A stretch of 64,000 nt of DNA from Kozakia baliensis (lineage in GTDB: Bacteria; Pseudomonadota; Alphaproteobacteria; Acetobacterales; Acetobacteraceae): positions 566,501-630,500 of the forward strand of contig NZ_CP014674.1 of the NCBI RefSeq assembly GCF_001787335.1. The letters run 5' to 3'. The position numbers were made by a program, and so were the translations under genes. Below are positions 29,361 to 36,865 of this stretch, piece after piece (within the stretch, counting starts at the first letter, position 1; each line of letters begins with the position of its first letter). The notes below the pieces were generated by a model that saw only the letters and a list, made by a program, of their open reading frames with translations, was not told where the DNA came from and made no database searches.

Positions 29361-30716
29361 ATGAACGTCACTATGCAACGACATCATCACGCTTCCGCCG
29401 CCCCGCTCTCCGTCTCACGTAGTTCCGTGCCGTTGTCGGGCACCATCGCCGTGCCGGGTGACAAATCCATCAGCCATCGCGCTTTGATGCTTGCGTCCCT
29501 GGCGGAGGGACGCACCACCATCACAGGTCTGCTGGAAGGCGAGGACGTATTGCGTACGGCGCAGGCCATGCGCGCGCTCGGTGCGAAGATTACGCATGAG
29601 GGCGAAAAATGGATTGTCGAGGGCCGTGGCGTCGGTGCGCTGTCCGAGCCGGAAGATGTTCTGGATATGGGAAATTCCGGCACCGCGGCTCGATTGCTTT
29701 CCGGCATCTTGTCGTCGCACGGGATCACCAGCATCATGACCGGAGACGCCAGCCTGCGCAGCCGACCGATGCGGCGCGTCACCGTACCGCTTGCGGAAAA
29801 CGGCTCTTGCTTCGTCACACGCAAGGGCGAGCGCTTGCCGATGGCGATTGTCGGCAGCAGGCAGGCCACACCGATTTCCTATCGACTCCCGGTGGCTTCG
29901 GCGCAGGTGAAATCGGCGATTTTGCTGGCGGGATTGAACGCACAGGGCGAAACCCGCGTCGAGGAACCGGTCGCGACGCGCGATCATACCGAAAATATGC
30001 TGCGTCATTTCGGCGTGCCGGTGCAGATCGATAAGATCCCCGAAGGCGGCCGCTTGATCAGCCTGACAGGCCCGGCGGCACTGAAGGCACATGATGTCGT
30101 GGTACCGGGCGATCCGTCATCTTCCGCATTTCCGATCGTGGCAGCGCTTTTGGTACCGAATTCTGAGATCGTGATCGTCGGTGTGGGCTTGAACGTATTG
30201 CGGACGGGCCTTTTCGCGACATTGCGGGAAATGGGTGCGGTTCTGCTCGTCGAAAATGAGCGGATCGAGGGTGGCGAGCCTGTGGGCGATTTGCGTGTCA
30301 AAGCCAGCGCACTGCATGGCGTGGATGTGCCGCCGGAGCGGGCGCCTTCGATGATCGACGAATATCCGGTTTTGGCGGTGGCCTGCGCTTTCGCAAACGG
30401 TAGTTCGCGTTTGAGAGGGTTGGAGGAACTTCGTGTCAAGGAAAGCGACCGCCTGAGCGCGACGGTGGCGTTGCTTGTTGCGAACGGCGTGTCGGTGCGG
30501 GTCGAAGACGATGACATGATCATCGATGGTCGCGACTCCAACAAGCCGATCGGTGGCGGCACGGTCGAGACGAAAATGGATCATCGCCTGGCGATGAGCG
30601 CCATTGTCCTAGGCTTGGCGGCGGATTTGCCGGTTCATGTGGACGATACCGCCTTCATCGACACCAGCTTCCCCGGCTTCGTCTCGCTCATGAACGGGCT
30701 GGGAGCCGGTTTGTGA
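29361..30716 (+). CDS. aroA: 3-phosphoshikimate 1-carboxyvinyltransferase (EPSP synthase), class II-like
   Basis: Sixth step of the shikimate pathway. 451 residues. VPGDKSISHRALM is at ~31-43, the loop DMGNSGTAARLL at ~102-113, SAQVKSAILLAGLN, RDHTE, the catalytic PSMIDEYP and the LRVKESDR segment follow in order. The backbone resembles class II enzymes of the CP4 type, yet the position where CP4 has its glyphosate-tolerance alanine is Gly107 (GNSGT). Its stop overlaps the cmk start by four bases; aroA-cmk-rpsA is a classic proteobacterial run. Confidence 0.96.
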   Translation: MNVTMQRHHHASAAPLSVSRSSVPLSGTIAVPGDKSISHRALMLASLAEGRTTITGLLEGEDVLRTAQAMRALGAKITHEGEKWIVEGRGVGALSEPEDVLDMGNSGTAARLLSGILSSHGITSIMTGDASLRSRPMRRVTVPLAENGSCFVTRKGERLPMAIVGSRQATPISYRLPVASAQVKSAILLAGLNAQGETRVEEPVATRDHTENMLRHFGVPVQIDKIPEGGRLISLTGPAALKAHDVVVPGDPSSSAFPIVAALLVPNSEIVIVGVGLNVLRTGLFATLREMGAVLLVENERIEGGEPVGDLRVKASALHGVDVPPERAPSMIDEYPVLAVACAFANGSSRLRGLEELRVKESDRLSATVALLVANGVSVRVEDDDMIIDGRDSNKPIGGGTVETKMDHRLAMSAIVLGLAADLPVHVDDTAFIDTSFPGFVSLMNGLGAGL

Positions 30717-31339
30717 CACGTTTGATCATTGCGGTTGATGGCCCTGCGGCAGCAGGGAAGGGCACGCTCGCCAAAGCGCTCGCGGCATCATTGAATCTGC
30801 CCTATCTCGATACCGGGCTGCTTTATCGTGCCGTGGCGCGTCAGATGCTGTTGAAAAATCTCGATCCAGTAACGGAGAGCGGCGAGGAAGCAGCACGGAA
30901 TCTTCAGCCGCAAGATCTGTTGCGGCAGGATCTTCGCGTGCCGGAGATCGACCGCGCAGCCAGCACGGTCGCGACGCAACCGCTGGTGCGAACGGCGCTG
31001 CTGCAACGCCAGCGCGATTTTGCTGCCGCGACGGGAGGCGTCGTGGATGGGCGCGATATTGGAACCGTCGTTTTTCCGCAGGCCGATGTTAAGCTGTTTG
31101 TCACCGCCTCGGCACGTACGCGCGCGCTGCGCCGGCATTACCAGTTGCATGGCGATGCGACGTTGTCGGACGTCGCGTTGCAGCGCTTGATCGAGGAGAT
31201 CGAAGCGCGGGATCAAAAGGATGCGTCACGCGCCGTTTCACCGTTGCGGCGCGCCGAGGACGCCATACTGCTCGAGACGGACGATCTGGATGCTGGAGCC
31301 GTGCTTCAGAAGGCGCTGAGCATCGTTCGCAACCGCTGA
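30713..31339 (+). CDS. cmk: (d)CMP kinase
   Basis: Phosphorylates CMP and dCMP. 208 residues with P-loop GPAAAGKGT at 10-18, DTGLLYRAVA for nucleotide-monophosphate binding, VVDGRDIGTVVFP and the lid-like ARDQKDASR. The start is the codon overlapping the aroA stop. rpsA follows after 245 bases that probably hold its promoter and leader. Confidence 0.95.
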   Translation: MTRLIIAVDGPAAAGKGTLAKALAASLNLPYLDTGLLYRAVARQMLLKNLDPVTESGEEAARNLQPQDLLRQDLRVPEIDRAASTVATQPLVRTALLQRQRDFAAATGGVVDGRDIGTVVFPQADVKLFVTASARTRALRRHYQLHGDATLSDVALQRLIEEIEARDQKDASRAVSPLRRAEDAILLETDDLDAGAVLQKALSIVRNR

Positions 31340-31584
31340 ATCGCGTTCAATCACCTTCTTTTTAAGTCATTTTTGCGGTTTTAGTTGACATGGGCGGCCC
31401 GGTAGGTGTCTGTCCCCATCAACGCATGATCGTTCATGCGGCTTGTCCTTCCGCGGCAAGTGCTTACTCATCACGGCCCTGCTCTCAGAGAGCGAAAAGG
31501 GGCAAGTCGTTCGCGCGATAATAGCGAGCGCTAACAAAAGACCGGTGCGATGATTATCGTCCGGCCCAGGATTACAGGAACCAC

Positions 31585-33297
31585 ATGGCTTCAGCCACCA
31601 CTACAGCTCCCGCCGCTCATGGCGGAGAGGATTTTGCCGCTCTTCTCGACGAGACCCTCGGCCGCGATACCGGCTTTGACGGCTCCGTCGTTACGGGCCG
31701 CGTGATCCGCCTGACCGACGAATTCGCGATTGTCGACGTTGGTCTGAAGAGCGAAGGGCGCGTCGCCCTCAAGGAATTCGGCCCGCCGGGCGCTACGCCC
31801 GACGTCAAGCCGGGTGACGTGATCGAACTCTACGTCGAGCGCTACGAAGATCGTGACGGCTCCATCGTGCTGTCGCGCGAGAAGGCACGCCGCGAAGAGG
31901 CTTGGACGTCTCTGGAGCGCGCTTTTGCGAACAACCAGCGCGTCAACGGCACGATCTACGGTCGCGTCAAGGGCGGCTTCACCGTCGATCTGGGCGGCGC
32001 CATGGCGTTCCTGCCGGGCAGCCAGGTGGATATCCGTCCGGTTCGCGATGTCGGCCCGCTGATGGGTCAGCCGCAGCCGTTCCAGATTCTGAAGATGGAC
32101 CGTGCGCGTGGCAACATCGTCGTGTCCCGTCGCGCCGTGCTCGAAGAGACGCGTGCAGAGCAGCGTTCGGAACTGATCCAGGGCCTCAAGGAAGGCATGA
32201 TCCTGGACGGCGTGGTCAAGAACATCACCGATTACGGCGCGTTCGTGGATCTGGGTGGCGTCGACGGCCTGTTGCATGTGACCGATATCGCTTGGAAGCG
32301 TATCAATCATCCGTCCGAAGCTCTGCAGATCGGTCAGCCGGTTCGCGTGCAGGTTATCCGCTTCAACTCGGATACGCAGCGCATTTCTCTCGGTATGAAG
32401 CAGCTTGAGGCTGATCCGTGGGAGAACGTGGCGATCAAGTATCCGCCGGGTGCGCGTTACACGGGCCGCGTTACGAACATCACCGACTACGGTGCATTCG
32501 TGGAGCTGGAGCCGGGCGTCGAAGGTCTGGTGCACGTTTCCGAAATGTCCTGGACGAAGAAGAACGTCCATCCGGGCAAGATCGTGGCTACTTCTCAGGA
32601 AGTCGATGTCATGGTTCTGGACGTGGACAGCGCCAAGCGTCGTATCTCGCTCGGCCTGAAGCAGGTTCAGCGCAATCCTTGGGAGCAGTTCGCGGAAGAG
32701 CACAAGGTCGGTTCGACGATCGAAGGCGAAATTCGCAACATCACCGAGTTCGGTCTGTTCATCGGTCTTTCCGCGGATATCGACGGCATGGTTCACATGT
32801 CCGATCTTTCTTGGGACGAGCCGGGCGAAGTCGCCATGGCGAAGTACGAGAAGGGGCAGGTCGTCAAGGCCAAGGTGCTGGATGTCGACTCCGAGAAGGA
32901 GCGCATTTCGCTCGGCATCAAGCAGCTTCAGGAAGATCCTGCGGCCGATACGCTGTCGCGCGTCCATAAGGGCGAGATCGTGACCTGCGTTGTGACCTCG
33001 GTGCAGACCAACGGCATCGAAGTGAAGGTCGATGACGTTTTGAGCGGCTTCATCCGTCGCGCTGAACTGGCCCGTGATAAGGCTGAGCAGCGTCCGGAAC
33101 GCTTCGCAGTAGGCGAGAAGGTCGATGCGAAGATCGTCTCCGTCGATCGCGCTTCCCGTAAGCTCGCGCTGACCATCCGTGGTCGCGAAGTTGAGGAAGA
33201 CAAGCAGGCGATCAACGAATACGGCTCGTCCGACAGCGGTGCTTCGCTGGGTGACATCCTGGGTGCCGCGATCCGTCGCCGCAACACGGAAGCTTAA
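31585..33297 (+). CDS. rpsA: 30S ribosomal protein S1
   Basis: mRNA-binding protein of the small subunit that helps initiation on weak ribosome sites. 570 residues with six consecutive S1/OB repeats; the VVKNITDYGAFVDLGG, VTNITDYGAFVELEPG and IRNITEFGLFIGLSAD strands mark repeats 3-5. The last ~30 residues are a flexible tail. Codon choice is markedly biased toward GTC/CTG/CGT, as expected for a highly expressed gene. The 245-base upstream gap contains a TTGACA (31384-31389) without a convincing -10 hexamer. Confidence 0.97.
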   Translation: MASATTTAPAAHGGEDFAALLDETLGRDTGFDGSVVTGRVIRLTDEFAIVDVGLKSEGRVALKEFGPPGATPDVKPGDVIELYVERYEDRDGSIVLSREKARREEAWTSLERAFANNQRVNGTIYGRVKGGFTVDLGGAMAFLPGSQVDIRPVRDVGPLMGQPQPFQILKMDRARGNIVVSRRAVLEETRAEQRSELIQGLKEGMILDGVVKNITDYGAFVDLGGVDGLLHVTDIAWKRINHPSEALQIGQPVRVQVIRFNSDTQRISLGMKQLEADPWENVAIKYPPGARYTGRVTNITDYGAFVELEPGVEGLVHVSEMSWTKKNVHPGKIVATSQEVDVMVLDVDSAKRRISLGLKQVQRNPWEQFAEEHKVGSTIEGEIRNITEFGLFIGLSADIDGMVHMSDLSWDEPGEVAMAKYEKGQVVKAKVLDVDSEKERISLGIKQLQEDPAADTLSRVHKGEIVTCVVTSVQTNGIEVKVDDVLSGFIRRAELARDKAEQRPERFAVGEKVDAKIVSVDRASRKLALTIRGREVEEDKQAINEYGSSDSGASLGDILGAAIRRRNTEA

Positions 33298-33331
33298 TTT
33301 CGCTCCAAAGCATAGTTTTTGGAAGAAATGG

Positions 33332-33360
33332 AAAGGGGTCGCGAAAGCGGCCCCTTTTTT
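33332..33360 (+). terminator. intrinsic terminator of rpsA
   Basis: An 11-bp AAAGGGGTCGC stem (one G-T) closes a GAAA tetraloop and is followed by TTTTTT, 35 bases after the stop. Confidence 0.93.
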
Positions 33361-33440
33361 CGTTAAATATGCGTTTCTTACTTCATGTTTTTATTTTGAG
33401 AATTGCAGGCCTTTTGTCTTTTTGTCGGATGGTATACGCT

Positions 33441-33470
33441 TTGTAAAATTTCTTGGTAAATTGGTATAAA
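33441..33470 (+). promoter_or_regulatory. candidate promoter of the glycosyltransferase cluster
   Basis: TTGTAA, an 18-base spacer and TATAAA in a ~120-base stretch far richer in A and T than its surroundings, 42 bases before the first gene. It is the best -35/-10 pair in this gap. Confidence 0.45.
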
Positions 33471-33511
33471 TTGTACATTTTTGAACGAGCGGATACGTAA
33501 TCGAGGATTTG

Positions 33512-36500
33512 ATGGCTGTTATTTACAATACAAACTACACCCATAATCCCAATTCGTATTTGACTTTAGCTATCGAACGAGCCGCCCGGTCGTTATTTGG
33601 TGAAGATCAGGTCGTACTTGCTGATAATATGACGCTTGCTGCTTACGCAGGCTCCGGCGAGCATGACACGCTGATCTGTATCGATGGGCAGCGCATCAAT
33701 CTACCGCTTATGCGGCGCATACGTCCCGCGTTCAAAACGATGATCCTTTGGACATTCGAAGATCCGTTCATGCGGGACTTCAATGTCGAAAACGCGGATC
33801 TCTTCGATTTCGTTTTCACCAACGATCCGTCTTGCGCCGAATATTATCGGGGGAAGGGCCATTACCTTCCTCTGGCTGCCAGCTCCTCCATTCACAAAAG
33901 GCCGGTCAAGGCCGCGAACGATCTCGATTACGATATCTTCTTCGCAGGCACGATGTGGCCCAATCGCGTGGAGACGTTACGCCATGTCATCGCGGCGTTC
34001 CCACAGGCCCGTTTGAAGCTGATCTGCCCAGGGAACGAATTTCTTCCGCCACTGCCGGCAGATCTGGCGGAATTGGCGATCCAGCGTCCCGTCAGTCATG
34101 AGGCGTTCGTCGATTTCGCGAATGCGAGCGCCGTAACGCTGACGATGTTTCGCGATTACGCCAGCCATGGCGATACCAGCCAGGCGACGGCGCCTGGACC
34201 TCGCTTTTACGAGTTGGCGCTGGCAGGAACGGCTCAGGTGGTCGAAGCGCCTGAGAGCATGGGCAGCGTTTATTTCGACGAAATCGATGGCATCAAACTC
34301 GCGCGTGATATCAATGGTGTTGTCGCGGCCGTTGCTGAACTGCTCGGCGATAAGAAATTACGCTATCGTTCCGCATCCAGTGCGCAGAAATCCGTTGCCG
34401 CGCATCATCTATATGAAAACCGTCTGCGCCGTATGGCGGAGATTTCCGGCGCGAATTTCAAGCGGCATGCTCAAGGCATAGCGCTTGCGCCGCGTCGTCG
34501 CCGTCTTCGCGTTCTGATGTGCACGCATTCTACCATCTATGAGCAAGCCTGGGGCGGCGTCGAAGTTTACCAGCAAGCGCTTTGCTCTTTTCTTGGGCGC
34601 GATATCGAGTTCTTCTATTGGCTGCGTCGTGGAACGCATTGTCGTCTTATGACGGCCAACGGTCAGGAGATTGAACGCTTCGATGTGCCTGAAGTCGGCT
34701 GGACGGATGCGATGTGCGATGCACCGGAGGAAATGGCGTTTTCCAATGCCATCAGCCAATATAATTTCGACATCGTGCATTTTCAGCATCTCGGGCATCA
34801 TGCCCTTTCCCTGCCGATTATCGCGAAGGCCTGTGGCGCGGGTGTTCTTTTCTCAGCCCATGATTTCTGGTTGGTTTCTTCGCGGTACAATCTTCTCAAC
34901 CAAGAATTGCGATACGTCGAAGACGAAGTGAAATCAGTTACCGCGCAAGATATCGTGCTGAAGATTACTGAGAATATCGAATATGGCGGTGAACAAACCC
35001 GCCGCGCTTTCATCGCGTATATGTTGCATTCCGTCGATGCCATCATGTTTGGCACGGAACATTCCCGCAATCTGACGGAAGAAATCTATCCGGTTCTAAA
35101 ACAGAAAAAGAGCCTCATCTTCGGCATTCCCTCGCCGGAAAACACCGTCCCTGTGGTGGCTAAAAAATACGAACCGCTCGGCGAGCGCCGCTTGGGTGTT
35201 GCGATCGTCGGTAACTTCCTGCGCACCAAGGGCGCGGACACCATTTTAAGCCTGATTGAGATCGCGCATCCCGATCACTTCGAATTCCATATTTTCGGGT
35301 ATGTTCATCCTGAATATGACGCAGTGCTCAATGCTCATGTCCGCCCTAATGTTAAGGTTTATGGGCGTTATTCGATGGGCGATATCGATGCGCTAAAAAT
35401 CGCCGATGTAGCTTTGAATCTTTCGATCTGGCCGGAAACCTATTGCATTTCGCTTTCCGAAGCCTGGCAAAACGGCCTTATTCCTATCGTGACGGATATC
35501 GGTGCACTCGGAGATCGTGTCACCGACGGGGTGAATGGGTTCAAGGTGCCGGTCGGGCGGCCCAGCATGGTTCTGGAACGACTGGAATTGCTGCGCTCTT
35601 CGGAGAATATGCGTCGTGAGATGATGGGCAACATCTCACCTAAACTTTGGACGCAGGCTGGAGCCTACGGTCGCACGCTGCTTGAACTCTACAACGAACT
35701 TGCTCCCACGCGCGAACTCGGCTTGTCGGAAATGCATATCGATGCCGGGCAAGTGCATTTGCTGCCGCACACCTCCTGGCGTCATCAAGCGCCGCCTCGG
35801 CATATCTTCGATCCACCGACGACACGCGATTTGTCGATCGAATTGCCTGAACCGGTGCATGATTGGTTTTCGATTCAGGGCGCGCATTACTATATCGATG
35901 ATGTTTGCCATTTCGTTTTCTCTGAAAACGAGGCAATGGATTTTGAAGGCGCTTACGAATTTCATATCCGTGGTTGGTATATCGTCCCCGGTATAAGTTC
36001 ATCCGGCACGCTCTATACCGTGCTGATCGGCGACGATGACAAGCCGATGATCTTCCTGCCCTGCATTCGCGAAGCGCGGAGCGATGTGCAGAGCATCCAT
36101 GCTGATGCGCCACGGCGCTCCGGTTTTGTCGGTCAAGCAGGCCTGCGCGGTAAATGGTGCGAAGGCAATTACCGTGTCGGTCTGGTCAATATCGTCAACG
36201 GAAGCGGCGCATTCATGCTTACCTCCGTGCGAATCACCGTCGATGGTGGAAAAATCACCGCGATTGATCGGGAGTCCGTTTCGAATGGCCGGATATTGGC
36301 TGATTTCGAGCGAATTGCGCATGGCGATGGCCAACTTCGCGGCATCAAGCTTTTCGATGTGAAGCGCTCAGGCGTGCATCGCTACGAAAACGGCCCGATG
36401 GAACATTATATCGATATTCTGCCCGGATTGTTCGGCGATCCGGTGGAGGAACTCGGGGCAAGAAGCGAATTCGCTATTAAAGGCTGGGCCTACCTGCATC

Positions 36501-36856
36501 ATTTGCAGCGTGCCGGCCTGATCTATCTGGCTTGCGTGAATGAGAAGAGGGAAGAGGTTTTTCTCTTCGGCATTGAACGTTCGACGCGGCATGACGTGCA
36601 AGAAGTGTTCTCCGACGCACCGTTGCGCTCCGGCTTTTACGGAAAGCTGAAGTTTCAAGAGGGTTATGCCGCGCAAATGAACGGCGATTACCGCTTGTGC
36701 ATCGTCAATCTTGTCGATGATCTGATCGGTATCAAAGCTCTCGATATTGTCCTGACAATCGATAACGGCATGGCGACGGCGGTGATGCGTAGTGAATTGA
36801 CGGACGGCGTGGTCACGAAGGTCGATTCTCTTATTCAGCAACGCATTGTCGCGTAA
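33512..36856 (+). CDS. fused CgeB-like/GT4 glycosyltransferase with two C-terminal beta-sandwich-like repeats
   Basis: 1114 residues from the ATG at 33512 (GAGGA five bases upstream). Part 1 (~1-320) is a CgeB/YkvP-like GT-B enzyme: WTFEDPFMRD at ~81-90, YLPLAAS at ~119-125, DIFFAGTMWPNR at ~142-153, TAPGPRFYELALAG at ~227-240. Part 2 (~333-735) is a GT4 enzyme with WGGVEVYQ, GNFLRTKG and the EX7E pair Glu642/Glu650. Part 3 has two ~125-residue repeats (~792-914, ~965-1089) sharing GW, R-x-DV and SGF motifs with identical spacing. No signal peptide or membrane segment. It probably adds two successive sugars to a cytoplasmic acceptor; the acceptor is unknown. First gene of a three-gene cluster. 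Confidence 0.88.
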   Translation: MAVIYNTNYTHNPNSYLTLAIERAARSLFGEDQVVLADNMTLAAYAGSGEHDTLICIDGQRINLPLMRRIRPAFKTMILWTFEDPFMRDFNVENADLFDFVFTNDPSCAEYYRGKGHYLPLAASSSIHKRPVKAANDLDYDIFFAGTMWPNRVETLRHVIAAFPQARLKLICPGNEFLPPLPADLAELAIQRPVSHEAFVDFANASAVTLTMFRDYASHGDTSQATAPGPRFYELALAGTAQVVEAPESMGSVYFDEIDGIKLARDINGVVAAVAELLGDKKLRYRSASSAQKSVAAHHLYENRLRRMAEISGANFKRHAQGIALAPRRRRLRVLMCTHSTIYEQAWGGVEVYQQALCSFLGRDIEFFYWLRRGTHCRLMTANGQEIERFDVPEVGWTDAMCDAPEEMAFSNAISQYNFDIVHFQHLGHHALSLPIIAKACGAGVLFSAHDFWLVSSRYNLLNQELRYVEDEVKSVTAQDIVLKITENIEYGGEQTRRAFIAYMLHSVDAIMFGTEHSRNLTEEIYPVLKQKKSLIFGIPSPENTVPVVAKKYEPLGERRLGVAIVGNFLRTKGADTILSLIEIAHPDHFEFHIFGYVHPEYDAVLNAHVRPNVKVYGRYSMGDIDALKIADVALNLSIWPETYCISLSEAWQNGLIPIVTDIGALGDRVTDGVNGFKVPVGRPSMVLERLELLRSSENMRREMMGNISPKLWTQAGAYGRTLLELYNELAPTRELGLSEMHIDAGQVHLLPHTSWRHQAPPRHIFDPPTTRDLSIELPEPVHDWFSIQGAHYYIDDVCHFVFSENEAMDFEGAYEFHIRGWYIVPGISSSGTLYTVLIGDDDKPMIFLPCIREARSDVQSIHADAPRRSGFVGQAGLRGKWCEGNYRVGLVNIVNGSGAFMLTSVRITVDGGKITAIDRESVSNGRILADFERIAHGDGQLRGIKLFDVKRSGVHRYENGPMEHYIDILPGLFGDPVEELGARSEFAIKGWAYLHHLQRAGLIYLACVNEKREEVFLFGIERSTRHDVQEVFSDAPLRSGFYGKLKFQEGYAAQMNGDYRLCIVNLVDDLIGIKALDIVLTIDNGMATAVMRSELTDGVVTKVDSLIQQRIVA

Positions 36857-36865
36857 AACTTGGTT

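Noticed and set aside
31384-31410. TTGACA before rpsA as a promoter
   Set aside because: No acceptable -10 hexamer at 16-18 bases; the real promoter is unresolved.
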